Positions 1 through 10,100 of a stretch of DNA of 64,000 nucleotides are shown here, piece by piece. A program made the position numbers and the translations under genes. Every line of letters begins with the position of its first letter. Position 1 is the first letter of the stretch. The notes under the pieces are model-generated. The model did no database searches. It had not been told where the DNA came from and saw only the letters and a program-made list of their open reading frames with translations. Source of the stretch: Martensiomyces pterosporus (lineage: Eukaryota > Kickxellomycota > Kickxellomycetes > Kickxellales > Kickxellaceae); assembly GCA_025201845.1 (NCBI GenBank), contig MU603953.1, positions 123,344-187,343 of the forward strand, given 5' to 3'.

Positions 1-596
1 CCAACAAGTCCGTGCCCACGGCGCTTACGGGCAGGATCATCCACGAGTGCATTGTCACGCCGACATTCAACGAGAGGTACCAGGACATCATGCGCAGGCG
101 GGCGGTCGAGGCTGGAAAGCCCGTGCGTACCATGCGACTGCTTAGCGAGCAGCATCGCAACAACAGCATGTTCAAGCCCAGCGAGAGCAGCAGCTTTGTT
201 ACGACGCAGAAGAAGTCGACGGCGGACAACAGGATGGCCCGCATGGATCGCAAGGACCTGATGGATCTGCTGTTCAGTGCGTTTGAAAAGTACCCGTACT
301 GGTCGTTCAAGGGCCTTGTGGAGCACACAAGGCAGCCCACGGCGTTTCTGAAGGAGGTCCTGGCGGATGTTGCGGTTTTGAACAAGCGTGGCCCGTATGC
401 AGCCACGTACAGCATCAAGTCTGAGTTCAGGAACAGCACAAATACTGCACCCGACCTCGCTGCTGCCTCAGCGGGTGCGAGCGGATCGCTGGTTGCTGCC
501 GGCGGCCAGCCAGGTGGGGACAGGGATGACTTGGCAGGCAACGACGACGACATGGGCTTCAACGACGACGAGGACGAAGACTTTGAAGATGTCTAA
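1..596 (+). CDS. TFG2: TFIIF beta subunit (RAP30/Tfg2), 3' part only
   Basis: C-terminal part of the small subunit of general transcription factor IIF, which binds RNA polymerase II and helps load it on promoters. The reading frame is open from the first bases, so the 5' end lies outside the window; no start can be assigned. The visible part opens with the end of the dimerisation/linker region (LTGRIIHECIVTPT, then RRRAVEAGKP) and then has the C-terminal winged helix typical of RAP30 (KDLMDLLFSAFEKYPYWSFK, followed by LVEHTRQPTAFLKEVL). An acidic Asp/Glu tail of about 20 residues closes the protein. It converges on CDC123, with 130 bp between the two stops. The family call is firm; the symbol follows the yeast orthologue. 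Confidence 0.9.
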   Translation, partial: NKSVPTALTGRIIHECIVTPTFNERYQDIMRRRAVEAGKPVRTMRLLSEQHRNNSMFKPSESSSFVTTQKKSTADNRMARMDRKDLMDLLFSAFEKYPYWSFKGLVEHTRQPTAFLKEVLADVAVLNKRGPYAATYSIKSEFRNSTNTAPDLAAASAGASGSLVAAGGQPGGDRDDLAGNDDDMGFNDDEDEDFEDV

Positions 597-726
597 ATGC
601 GGAGCATCTGCCTTTGGCACCCTCCCTTCTCTTTAAAGTGCGGCTCTTTGCGCAAAAAAAGTACATTAAAAAGAGTAGAAAGGAAGAAAAGAAGAGGCCC
701 TCTCTTTGAATCCAATGTATGGTCGT

Positions 727-1812
727 CTATCTCTGGACTGCCATCTTTTCAATGAGTTCGGATATCGAGTTTTGGTACTCGTCGGCAGTGAGCTCAATGG
801 GGAATCTGTTCTGCGAGTACTTGCCCGAGAAGTGGCCCAGCGAGCTCACGTTCTTGGGGAACAGCCTCAGACCCAGCGGATCCCCCGCCTCCTCCACAGC
901 CAAGAGCTCTCTCCATTCAAACAGACAGCTGTCAACCGAGTGAGTCCACGGCTCAAAGTCGACCACATAGATTCTTTCCATGTTGCGAGTGATGTAGGCG
1001 TCAAAGCAGTAGCTCTGCAGCGGGAACACGCTGCAGATGCGTTCATCGAAGAACTGCGTGATCTTGCCCGTCACTTGGTCCTTTATCTCCTCAAGGAACT
1101 CGTAGTGCTGCAGGTCGATTTGCGAAATGGCCACCAGCCGGCGGTCCTTTATAAAGCACCGGAACTCCATCGACGGCAAGAGGTTGCACCACTGCCTGAG
1201 CACCAGCTCGGGCTCCACGTCGCCGACAAGCTCCCTTTCTAAGTACCTGCCATTCTCCAGATCGCCCGTGATCTTGTCCGAGCTTTTCAGCAGCACATAT
1301 ATCTCAGACGGATTGTGGCATTGCAGAGTGTTGCCGGTGGCCATCCACGAGGCATCCTTGGGTGCACTCCAGTTCATGCGTGGAAACACTTGGCCGCCCA
1401 GCCCGGCAATCTTTTCGCGGATAAGAGCGCTTATGCTCTCCAGGTTGGCCACTACACTGGGGTCATCTTCTTCGTCGCTCCACTCGCTGCCGCTATCCGA
1501 GGCATCGAGCTCCTCGATCGTGCCATGGTATTGGGGGGTGGCTTCGTTGTCTGGCAGGACGATTCCATCAGAGAGCAGGTAGTCAACAAAGCCCTGATCC
1601 AGTGGCTTGATGATCTCTGACTTGAACGTCACCTGCCTGAACTGTGGGTACCAGGACGAGAACATGCAGCCAAGAACGTCGCCTCTTGTCAGTGGCGGAA
1701 AGGGAAGATCGGTGTCTTCAATCTCTGCTGCTGCATCAGCCGAATCGTTAGCAACCTGTTGCTGTTGCTGCTGCTGCTTATGCGCTGAGTCGCTAGGGAT
1801 TCCAGGCATCAT
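727..1812 (-). CDS. CDC123: CDC123/D123 eIF2 assembly chaperone
   Basis: Cell-division-cycle protein 123, an ATP-grasp-like cytosolic chaperone that promotes assembly of the eIF2 alpha-beta-gamma complex. With the ATG at 1812 it has 361 residues, essentially the yeast length; the frame stays open further upstream, but that part carries no family sequence. Conserved signatures are CMFSSWYPQF (residues 49-58), TFKSEII, the NWSAPKDASWM box (147-157), FRCFIKDRRLVAISQ (217-231) and the late VVDFEPW (283-289), which supplies metal/ATP ligands in the family. A short poly-Gln run (residues 13-19) and an acidic stretch near 107-117 are lineage decorations. It lies in tandem behind the RhoGEF gene and converges on the TFIIF gene. 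Confidence 0.93.
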   Translation of the reverse strand: MMPGIPSDSAHKQQQQQQQVANDSADAAAEIEDTDLPFPPLTRGDVLGCMFSSWYPQFRQVTFKSEIIKPLDQGFVDYLLSDGIVLPDNEATPQYHGTIEELDASDSGSEWSDEEDDPSVVANLESISALIREKIAGLGGQVFPRMNWSAPKDASWMATGNTLQCHNPSEIYVLLKSSDKITGDLENGRYLERELVGDVEPELVLRQWCNLLPSMEFRCFIKDRRLVAISQIDLQHYEFLEEIKDQVTGKITQFFDERICSVFPLQSYCFDAYITRNMERIYVVDFEPWTHSVDSCLFEWRELLAVEEAGDPLGLRLFPKNVSSLGHFSGKYSQNRFPIELTADEYQNSISELIEKMAVQR

Positions 1813-2161
1813 GTGGTCGCGGAAATGAATTGTAGATACAAGTTTGGCCAGAAAGTGGGGGAAAGCTAAGAGAAAGAGCGCAGAAAATCGACACCCATGC
1901 TCTTCCCCACCCGCATCTCTGGCCATCGGCGCTCGGCGGTTTTGGGCAGCCTGCACGTGGATGCATTTCGGTGCCACTCACAGCTCATGCAAACAGGAGC
2001 TGTGCAGAATGCCTGGGCCAGACCCCATGTGGACTTTTATTATTGAAACACGGGGCTCCACGATGCTAAGCAGCTCCCAGCTGCGTGCACGCAATCGGGG
2101 CGTATTAATAATGCTATTCACATTTCCTGTAAACGGAAGATTTGAAAGACGGCACACGGTC
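1813..2161. other. Intergenic: RhoGEF 3' end and CDC123 5' leader
   Basis: 349 bp between two minus-strand genes. On the minus strand an AATAAA-type signal lies near 2036-2041, about 120 bp after the RhoGEF stop, which fits a 3' end for that gene. No PH-domain-like coding sequence was recognised in any frame. The part nearest 1813 would be the CDC123 promoter and leader. Confidence 0.5.
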
Positions 2162-3742
2162 TCATGCATCGTCAACCTCTCTTGTGACCTTGAGAGCGAC
2201 GCCAAGAGCGATGAAGATGGGCCTGTGGTCTGGATGCTCTTCGGGCGTGTACTTGAGCAAGGCCTGGAGCAGGAGTGGGTACTTGGTCAGCCGCTGCATG
2301 GGCATGACAAGGAAATCCCGGATGCCAAGACGCCGTGCCCGCGGGTCCTTTTCAGCACGCCAGATCGCTTCCAGCACTCCTTGGTACAGCTCGCGCTGAG
2401 TGCTATTCCTCGAGCCCCACTTTGAACACTCCTCCTTAATGTAGTCCAGGTATATCTTGGCATTGATGTGGTCATTTTTGTACATTGAATACTGCTCGGT
2501 GAAGCTCTTGAGGTGCTTTGCCACTACCTCTCCAATGCAGACGCTCTGGAGGTGTTCAAGGATGTTGTCTTCCGACCATTGGGCAGCGTCCTGTGTCTCC
2601 TCATCACTACCTCTGTCATCCTCCTCATCCTTCGCTGCGCCCTCTGTACCGTTTGCGCTTTGGCCGTTCTTCCCGGGCTCTATGAGCGTTGCAAGCGAGC
2701 CCAGGCTATCCAGCATGCCTTTGTACAGTTTTGCGTTCAGCGGTGCGATCCTAGGCATCTCTCCAAAGATTTTGTCCACAACATCGCGGCTGCCCAGGCA
2801 CTGGATGTTATAGGAGAACAGGCTCTCCACCAGACGTAGGTCACTAATATACCGTCGCTCAGTGTCAACAAGCTCGAACAGCGCAGCTTTTCGGTTTATC
2901 TCGCGTCTACGCTCATCCTCCATCAGCTGTGCTCCAAGCCCGGACATCTCGGGCAAGCTGCCAGTAAGACCTGCTGCAGCGTCTGAATTTGCGGCCAAGA
3001 CAGGCAGCGGTGGTAGCGCTGTCGTGGGTGCCATGATCATTGAGACTGGACGCACCCCGCTCCCCTCGAATGCTTTCCGCCTTGGTCTAGGCGACAAGTC
3101 GGGTATGTTCGGGAGATCGATTGGCTGCGGTCTTAGCGCCATACTGGCCACTGTCAGGCTGGCATTGCTGGCATTCTCAGAGTAAGAGGGTAAAGGAAGA
3201 ATTGCAGAGTTCGGCACGTTTGGCGTGGGCATATCGTACATGTAGCCGTCGGGTTTGCTCATCCCCCACCCGTAGGGCAGCTCTGGCGCTGTGGGCTCCG
3301 GGAGCATCGGTGCTGACGGCCCAGGCGGCTCTGGCAGTTCTGGTGGTGCACTGGCGTCCGGCGGGACGTTGAAAGCTGCTATGTTTGGAGGCGCTGAGAG
3401 TGTGACGAGGGGCGCCAAGGGCGACACCGGCGTGCTACTATAGAAGCTGCCTTCCCCCGCTGACGAGCATGGCTGAGTATAAGATGAGTGTGGTGGCGGC
3501 TGGGGGAAGGGGCTGCTGTACGTAGCTGCATGAGCCATTGTCATGTAGTTTGGTGGGTACATCAGGCGGTCCCGTGCGCTGTTATGCTCCAAGCCAGCCT
3601 GTTCTGACGTGCTGTTTGCTCCAGCCGCTGCCCCTGCTTCCGGTGTGTCGTTGCCGCTGCGTGCTCCACTCGAGCATGGTGCTGAAAGCGGTCCGCCTGT
3701 ACTACCCAGAGAGCTGCTGTGGCCAGGTTCGCCGGTCGTCAT
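2162..3742 (-). CDS. RhoGEF with DH domain and no PH domain
   Basis: A 526-residue protein that should catalyse GDP/GTP exchange on a Rho-family GTPase. Residues 1-265 are low-complexity, rich in Pro, Ser and Ala, and probably disordered. A Dbl-homology domain follows from about 285: CR1 is LFELVDTERRYISDL, and CR3 is RDFLVMPMQRLTKYPLLLQ. An acidic insertion (DEEDDRGSDEETQD) lies inside the domain. The protein stops directly after the last DH helix. Fungal Rom2/Rgf-type exchange factors normally continue into PH and CNH domains, and neither is present; only 349 bp of non-coding sequence follow before CDC123. An unseen intron or a sequencing error cannot be excluded. The start at 3742 is the first ATG of the frame. 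Confidence 0.8.
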   Translation of the reverse strand: MTTGEPGHSSSLGSTGGPLSAPCSSGARSGNDTPEAGAAAGANSTSEQAGLEHNSARDRLMYPPNYMTMAHAATYSSPFPQPPPHSSYTQPCSSAGEGSFYSSTPVSPLAPLVTLSAPPNIAAFNVPPDASAPPELPEPPGPSAPMLPEPTAPELPYGWGMSKPDGYMYDMPTPNVPNSAILPLPSYSENASNASLTVASMALRPQPIDLPNIPDLSPRPRRKAFEGSGVRPVSMIMAPTTALPPLPVLAANSDAAAGLTGSLPEMSGLGAQLMEDERRREINRKAALFELVDTERRYISDLRLVESLFSYNIQCLGSRDVVDKIFGEMPRIAPLNAKLYKGMLDSLGSLATLIEPGKNGQSANGTEGAAKDEEDDRGSDEETQDAAQWSEDNILEHLQSVCIGEVVAKHLKSFTEQYSMYKNDHINAKIYLDYIKEECSKWGSRNSTQRELYQGVLEAIWRAEKDPRARRLGIRDFLVMPMQRLTKYPLLLQALLKYTPEEHPDHRPIFIALGVALKVTREVDDA

Positions 3743-4048
3743 ATATGTATAGAGAGAAAAGCTGGTATCGTTGGATTAGAGAAAAGAGGAGAAAAGAAGA
3801 CAAGCACAGCTGCAATGGACACAAGCGGAGAGAAAAGAGAGCGGCACGCCGCAGAACAGAGCAGCATGCCAGGTGGTTTGTACCCGTGCTATTTTTAGGA
3901 GGGCAAGCATGGTTTGGCGTGATGCACATTGCGCATCAATTTAACGTGCATGTCTTTGCCGCGCCACATAGTCATCTCTTTGCAGTGGATATTGATCATC
4001 AATAGCTTTAGTTTATTCATAGCACGGAAAACAAGACTCCACAGCACA
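3743..4048. other. Intergenic: RhoGEF promoter and P450 3' end
   Basis: 306 bp with no convincing coding sequence. It contains a purine-rich stretch near 3770-3850, probably the RhoGEF leader, and an AT-richer part near 4000-4025 suited to the P450 3' untranslated region. Confidence 0.4.
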
Positions 4049-5659
4049 TCATGCGTGTTTGGAGACAGTGAGCCTGCAGTCGACCTTAGGGTTGGTGGGT
4101 GTTGAGAGAATGAACTGCTTGGCATCCATTAGCTTCGGGTAGCCACGCTTGCTCAGGACACCTGGTCCGAGATGGGCAATGTCATCGGGCAGCCTCAAAT
4201 CATAGTCCTTGAGCACGTTCGCGAGAATCGTCAGCATTTCCATCCATGCCAGATTGCGCCCAGGGCACATGCGCACCCCGGTGCTGAACGTAAACACGTT
4301 TCTCTTTGCATCTTCGTTGTCGATGAACCGCAAGGGGTTGAACAGATAGGGCTCTTCCCAGTTCTGCCTGCTCAAATTGACGCCAGTCATGTTCACGTTG
4401 ATCTGCGTGCCGCCAGGCAAGAAGTGCCCAGCAATGGTGGCGCCGCCTTCGGGAACCATGCGCGAAATCTGGCCGCCTGTGACTGGAGCCAAGCGCATGG
4501 ATTCGTAGATGCACGCCTCGACGAATGGAAGCCTGGCCTTGGCTTCGCTAAAAGTTATCAGATGGCCAGCACCGAACCTTGAGCGAGCCTCCTCTGTTGC
4601 CCGCCGATAGTGCTCAGGGTACAGCGTCAGCAGGTGCACGGTCCACATAAGAGTGTTGGCGGTCGACTCGCTCCCTGCAATAAGCATCAGGAGGCTCTCT
4701 GACTGGATCTGCTTGTGGTCCATCGTGACTTTGGACTCGGGGTCCTCTGCGTCAATAAAGGCCTGAAGCATATCTGCGGGTTTGTCCTCGCTCGTTAGGG
4801 CACCCTTCTCTTCAGCAAGACGAGCCAGAAGCTCGCGGCGGTTGATGATGGACTGAGCACTATACTCGATGAGCTGCCTGTGGTGGCGCTCCCATGGCCG
4901 CGCAAGAATAGAGAACAGGAAACCTGGCAGGAGCTTGAGCATTGAGCGCATGCCCAGGAACGTCAGAGTCGATGCAATCCACTCAACAGCTGTGGAGTCA
5001 TCGTTGTTCAGTGCGCCAAACTCCCTGCCAAACGCCAGTGTGCCGATGGTGTCGAAGGTGGCAAACAGAAAGTCGCTGCTATAGTTGACCTCGATTTCGC
5101 CGCTGCTGCTTTCGCTCAGGAGCCCGTCCCACTTGTGCTTGATTGCGCATATGCCGTACTGCATAATCCTGGGCTCCATCCGGGCCAGGAACCCGTGCGT
5201 CAGGTAGGGTCCCAGCTGCCGCCTTCTCATGCTGGCGAGCTCCGCGCTTCTCGTGCTCAGCGTGTTCTCAATGCCAACCATGTCCAGGATGCGGTAGTAG
5301 TCCGCCTTTCTGTAGCTGTGCGAGGCGAAAACTCGCCGTGCATCAGACGGATTCGAAATAGAAACTGCGGTGGGGCTGTAGACGTAGATGTCGCCGTACC
5401 TTTCAAAGTCGTCTCTTGCGCTTCTAGCTCTTCCTCCGATGACGCCGATGAGCTCGGCCCTCTTCCTGGTTATACGGGCGAGTGGCGAGCCGGGGATGGA
5501 GCGCAAGGGAGAGAAATAGAACGCGTGCACTATGCTTTTGGCAACTAGAATCACAGTCAATGTAGCGGCAAGCTTGGCGTATCCAAAGGCATCGGCTGCA
5601 GCATGCAATGGCCTGAGTGCGTCGAGAAAAGCGCTGCTGATGAGCTGGACAGGTAACAT
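4049..5659 (-). CDS. Cytochrome P450 monooxygenase, microsomal type
   Basis: A 536-residue class II (ER-anchored) P450. A hydrophobic segment at about residues 25-50 is the expected membrane anchor, followed by the Pro-containing hinge SIPGSPLARI. Family hallmarks are all present: the I-helix oxygen-activation motif in LLMLIAGSESTANTLMW, the ExxR motif in CIYESMRL, and the haem-binding loop FSTGVRMCPGRNLA with the Cys thiolate near residue 465. The substrate cannot be read from sequence; the general look is that of fungal microsomal P450s of the CYP53/pisatin-demethylase type, but no family number is claimed. It needs a separate NADPH-P450 reductase, not seen here. No biosynthetic cluster surrounds it. 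Confidence 0.92.
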   Translation of the reverse strand: MLPVQLISSAFLDALRPLHAAADAFGYAKLAATLTVILVAKSIVHAFYFSPLRSIPGSPLARITRKRAELIGVIGGRARSARDDFERYGDIYVYSPTAVSISNPSDARRVFASHSYRKADYYRILDMVGIENTLSTRSAELASMRRRQLGPYLTHGFLARMEPRIMQYGICAIKHKWDGLLSESSSGEIEVNYSSDFLFATFDTIGTLAFGREFGALNNDDSTAVEWIASTLTFLGMRSMLKLLPGFLFSILARPWERHHRQLIEYSAQSIINRRELLARLAEEKGALTSEDKPADMLQAFIDAEDPESKVTMDHKQIQSESLLMLIAGSESTANTLMWTVHLLTLYPEHYRRATEEARSRFGAGHLITFSEAKARLPFVEACIYESMRLAPVTGGQISRMVPEGGATIAGHFLPGGTQINVNMTGVNLSRQNWEEPYLFNPLRFIDNEDAKRNVFTFSTGVRMCPGRNLAWMEMLTILANVLKDYDLRLPDDIAHLGPGVLSKRGYPKLMDAKQFILSTPTNPKVDCRLTVSKHA

Positions 5660-6156
5660 TGCTGATATGACTAGTGCCAGTTAAAGCCGAGCAAAGGTAT
5701 GCGAACGTAGAAGCGGAGGTAGGAAAGCAGATTCTGGTGCTGACGAGCCTCAGACACCTGGGCCATTTGCGAATGCCCACAGGGGGGCTTGCAGAACAGG
5801 GAGGGATGGGGGCGGTTGTGCTCCTTGCTGTAGGCAATGGACCCTACTCTGCGTGACGCAGGTGGTGCATGCAGCACGCATGCAGCCTCAATTAGAGCGC
5901 TATTTAATCTACACACATTGCCATTTCATCCAGCCAAAGAGCAGAATGCCCAAGACAGCGCAGCCAGACGGCCGTCGCCGCCACCCAGCGTATGTTTTCA
6001 GCTGCACGTCTGCAAGGTATTTCTAGCATGGGTGCCGGATGTCTAGCTTGGCTTTGGGTGTCCGCAGGCAATGGAGAATTCTATATTTTTGATCCCCGAG
6101 TACCACGAAGAAAGAGAGGGCAAAAGCAAGGTAAAAGGAAGTGTACATGTGCATTC
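5660..6156. other. Intergenic between P450 and quinone reductase genes
   Basis: About 500 bp separating two minus-strand genes: P450 promoter and leader next to 5660, and the 3' region of the quinone reductase next to 6156. Short open frames on both strands show no family resemblance. No RNA gene or repeat was recognised. Confidence 0.4.
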
Positions 6157-6765
6157 TTAGGCGGCGAGCTTGGAGACAACCTTGGCGAACTCCTCGCCCT
6201 GGGTCACGGCGATCTCGAGCTCCTTCTGGCTAGGCTGGCGGCTGCCATCGCTGTTGGCGACGGTGCCCGCACCCCAAGCGGATCCACCAACAACCTCAGA
6301 GGTGTCGAACAGGTTGGTGTTGCGGAACCCGAAGGGAACGTACAGGATGCCGTGGTGGACAAGGTTGGGCAGGAAGCTCATGACAGTGGTCTCCTGGCCG
6401 CCGTGCTGCGATCCAGTCGAGAAGAAGAAGCCGGCGGACTTTCCGTACAGCGCACCCTTTGCCCACAGACCACCAGTAGCGTCGAAGAATGCCTTGACCT
6501 GGGCAGGCGCCGTGCCAAACCGGGTGGGGAAGCCGAAGAGGAAGCCGTCGGCCTCGGTAAGCTTGTCAACGGTGATGACGGGGATATCGGCCTTGGGGGG
6601 AGCATGCATCTTGCTCAGAACATCGTCAGAGAGCGTCTCGGGGAACTGGTAGAGCTCGACATCGACAGTGCCGGACTTCTCAAGGCCCTGCTTGATGGAC
6701 TGGGCGACGGTGTTGATGTGGCCGTAGGTCGAGTAGGTGATAACGAAAATCTTTGCGTTGGCCAT
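6157..6765 (-). CDS. NAD(P)H:quinone oxidoreductase, WrbA/Pst2 type
   Basis: A 202-residue flavodoxin-fold protein of the WrbA/Pst2/Ycp4 family, which uses FMN and NAD(P)H to reduce quinones by two electrons and so limits redox cycling; in yeasts it is induced by oxidative stress and associates with membrane domains. The FMN phosphate loop is ITYSTYGHINTVAQ (residues 9-22). Other family blocks are FGFPTRFGTAPAQVKAF, FFSTGSQHGGQE and the late GSAWGAGTVA. Length and blocks match the family end to end. It is in tandem with the P450 gene, but no functional coupling is evident. The upstream region has a TATA-like element and a CCAAT box. Confidence 0.93.
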   Translation of the reverse strand: MANAKIFVITYSTYGHINTVAQSIKQGLEKSGTVDVELYQFPETLSDDVLSKMHAPPKADIPVITVDKLTEADGFLFGFPTRFGTAPAQVKAFFDATGGLWAKGALYGKSAGFFFSTGSQHGGQETTVMSFLPNLVHHGILYVPFGFRNTNLFDTSEVVGGSAWGAGTVANSDGSRQPSQKELEIAVTQGEEFAKVVSKLAA

Positions 6766-7160
6766 TGCTGCTGTAGAAGGGCGTGTGGTTTGGTCTTGAA
6801 GGGGAGTCTTGAGAACCTAGGTGTGCTGAATGTAGCGGATAACGAGCAAGCTGGGGTTGGCCCTCCGATGGCGTTCCATTTTATATCAACGGGGGCGTGG
6901 GTGCGAGCCAGCAGGCTCTGGCGTGTATTACAAACTGTTCGATTGGCTTATTAATCGTCGGAGACGCCAGTTCCTGCATGCGCTCTTTGTGCAACCGCCA
7001 CTATCCCAGCTGGGCAATCAGAACCGGGGCAAGGCACGCAGATCCGTGGCCTGATTTCTAATCGAGACCAGTCTCGCTTCAGTTTGATTTTGGTAGCAGA
7101 CATTGGTTTCTAAGCAGCTCGAGTGCATTAAAAAACAAGAATTTCTGGTACCGTCCCAGT
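6766..7160. other. Intergenic upstream of quinone reductase
   Basis: 395 bp between the quinone reductase start and the stop of the sirtuin-RING gene, both on the minus strand. It holds the TATA-like and CCAAT elements listed separately; nothing else was recognised. Confidence 0.4.
6879..6885 (-). promoter_or_regulatory. TATA-like box upstream of quinone reductase
   Basis: TATAAAA on the minus strand, about 115 bp before the quinone reductase ATG. A CCAAT box on the same strand lies at 6942-6946, a spacing reasonable for a core promoter. Prediction from sequence only. Confidence 0.4.
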
Positions 7161-10100
7161 TCAGCGGCGTCTGCGCGCACTTGACCCTGAAAGCACAAGC
7201 TTGATGCGACTCTTGTCCTTCTTGTGCTTCCCAGTCTGGATCTTGAGCTGGCCAGGCTTGGCGTCTAGCCCCTGGCTGTGGTTGATGTGGTAGTATTCGT
7301 CATCGTAGTCTTGGCCGTCATAGTGATCCAGCCCATGCTCGTGGTCGGCCTGGCCAGTAGCAGACCTCTCGAACTCCTCCCAGATGTCGTTGTACACCAT
7401 GCTTGCCGCCGAGGGGGGCAGCGGCTGACGAGGCCAAAGCGCGCTGCTAGGCTGTGCAGCCGCTGCGTTGCTGTTGCCATTGCTTGGAGTAGCTGCTCCA
7501 GAGTCCCTCTGAGATGCACCGCTATCGCTCAGTGCTGGGAAGCTGGACTCGTCTGGCTTGCCCCCCGAGTATGCTGACGCAGGCAGGAACTCGCCAAACC
7601 TGTCGTGTCCGCCTCTTGTCCACTCGCTTCTGTAGCGGATTCCGCCGCTGCTTGCGCTTGCTGCTTCGGCAGCGGCAGCCAGGGCCTCGGATCTGGCTTC
7701 GTCCAGAGCAACATGCCGAGCACGAGCCGCGTGCTGCTTCTCACGATGCGAGAGCTGGGACCGGAACTTGTCGGCGCTCTTGCTCGACACCAGGCCCTTG
7801 AGCTCCGGCTCAACAAAGATCACATCGCAGCGCAGGGAAAGATGGTCAAGGAAACGGAAGCGGTGGCGCACCTCATCGGTGATTGTGGACTCGACCGAGT
7901 GCCTTAGCCTGATCTCAAGCTCATCGGGAAGGCCAGCGTAGCTGCCATACTCGTGCGAGAGCACGCGCATATGCAGTGGATGCATGTAGATGTGCTGGCC
8001 ATCGTCTGCCTGGTAGAAGTAGAAGAAATCGTCTGCGTGCGGCTCCTCAGCGGAAGTAGAAGTTGTGGTGCCATTGCTCTCTGGGTGAGTGCTGCTGCTT
8101 GCGGCAGGGGCGTCGCTTGTTTCCTTCGATTCTGGTCGACGCTGCTGTCTCTCTCTGGCGCGGCTCTCCAGCTGCTGGTCGTCGGGGCTTGCTGTCTGTG
8201 CCGACTTTACCGCATACTCGACATGCATGATGGCTGACTCTACAAACACCTGCGATTCGATATCAGCCGCCGCCTCCTCCTTCTCGCGCTCCAGCTCGAC
8301 TAGCTCGCGCCCGTACTCGCCCTTGCAGTACTCGTGGTCAGCAAGCATGAACTTTGCAAAGGGGAGGGCGCCTTTGGTGAATGTCCAGGGGAAGTGGTAG
8401 CTCTCAAACGTCAGCTTGCTGTTCGCCTTCTCGCCGTCATCCCTTGCTTTGGTGTGCTCGCCCAGTCCGTTGGCGAACAGCAGCGTAGCTGTCGATCGGG
8501 GTAGGCAGATAGTTGAGCCACGCAGGCGCTTCATCAGGCGCATTGTGACACGAGTGCCGGCATGAAGGCCAGAGCTCTCGTCGCTTGCATCCTTTGGTCC
8601 ATGCCTCATAGGCTCTGCCGAGGAACTCGCGGATCCGTCAGCTATCTTGCTCTGGTAGCGTGCAGTCCAAAAGTGGACAGGGAGCAAGTCGTCGCCGGCA
8701 ATGGGCTCCCAGCAGATCGGGCATTTCTTGGTGTCCGCGCCCTTTTCGCTGTCCATCGAGAGATATCGCAGAACGCATGGGAAGCAGAACACATGCCCGC
8801 ACTTGGTGACTCGGGCAGCCACCGGCGGCGACAAGCAGATCGGGCAAGACACAGTTTCTCCGGTAACGGGCATGATCACCCGCTCGATCCACTCCCACTT
8901 GAGCTGCATATCCGGCCGAGTAGCAATGGGCATGAAATTCAGCCAGAACCTGGGCTTCAGGGCAAACCTAAAGTTGGCGTTGATGAAGGTCCGCTTATTG
9001 ACCTGCGCCTGTTTCTCGCTCGACACACCATCAACCACGCGGCGTCGAGGCCGCACAACGGGCAATGGCGAGGGCATCCGCACAGGGAGGGTAAAGTTGA
9101 GCAAGTGGTTGAGATTCACCTTTTCCTTGTTGCGTCCTTTGGCCCCCTTGCCCTGTCTTTTCGCGCTGCTGCGGCTGGTGGACATGCTGCTCTGGCTCTG
9201 CGACCTTTCGTCGCTGCTTTCGGCGGCGCTGCTGCTCTCTGCCAGCGACAGGTCAGCCATGCGAAAAGCTGCCGCGTCGCTGCTGTTTGCTGTGCTGCGA
9301 CTGCCATTGGCCCCAGGCACCTTGCCCTTGTGTGGCGCATGATCCGCTGACGTCGCTGCTGTTCTATCTGACCAAAGGCTGCCAAATGACTCAGCATCGC
9401 ACTGAACAACGACTGTCGACTGCGTATCGGCGATTCCACTAGGCAGAGCACCAGACACTGAAACCACAACCGTCTGGGCAGCAGAGAGCGACAGCTTGGA
9501 TGCAATTGCTGCCCAGTCGCCGGAGGCGCCGTCGTCCGCTGCGCCAATAACAAGCAGCAGATCCGCCCTGACCCCAGCATCAATGTCGGCCAAGTCCGAT
9601 GCGATCTGGGCGTTCTCCTTGGCATTGCAGATATCAGCAATAAACGCACCGTCCGGGTCCCCGCCGTGCCTAGCCATCAGCCCCTTAGCGCCACAGACCT
9701 CACACACAACTTCCTTGCTGCTCATCGACTTGAACAAGACTGCTTGAGTCAAGGGGTTCTTTGCCGTGCACGTCATGCAAACAAATTTGCTCACGCACCC
9801 GCGAACAAAGACAGTGCGCAGATCCAGAGCTTGCTCCTGATCAGCGGAATGCACTGGTTTGAGCGGAGCAACATGAACGTCGTCCGTGTACAGGCGCATC
9901 AGCTTGTCGGACGAGACAAGGAACTCAACAAGCTCGCGCACTGATGACTGCGGGGCTCTGGCAAGCGACCCGCAAAACCCCGAGATGGCGCTGTACACGC
10001 GATCAGCCTCTGTGGCCACTGCCTCCTGATCGCAGCCTTCCTTGGCTGCCTGGCCACTCGGATCAAGGAATGCCTGGACACTCGAGTCGCTGGTGATATC

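Noticed and set aside
5992..6954. 320-codon plus-strand frame over the quinone reductase
   Set aside because: Antisense shadow; the minus-strand gene matches WrbA/Pst2 end to end.
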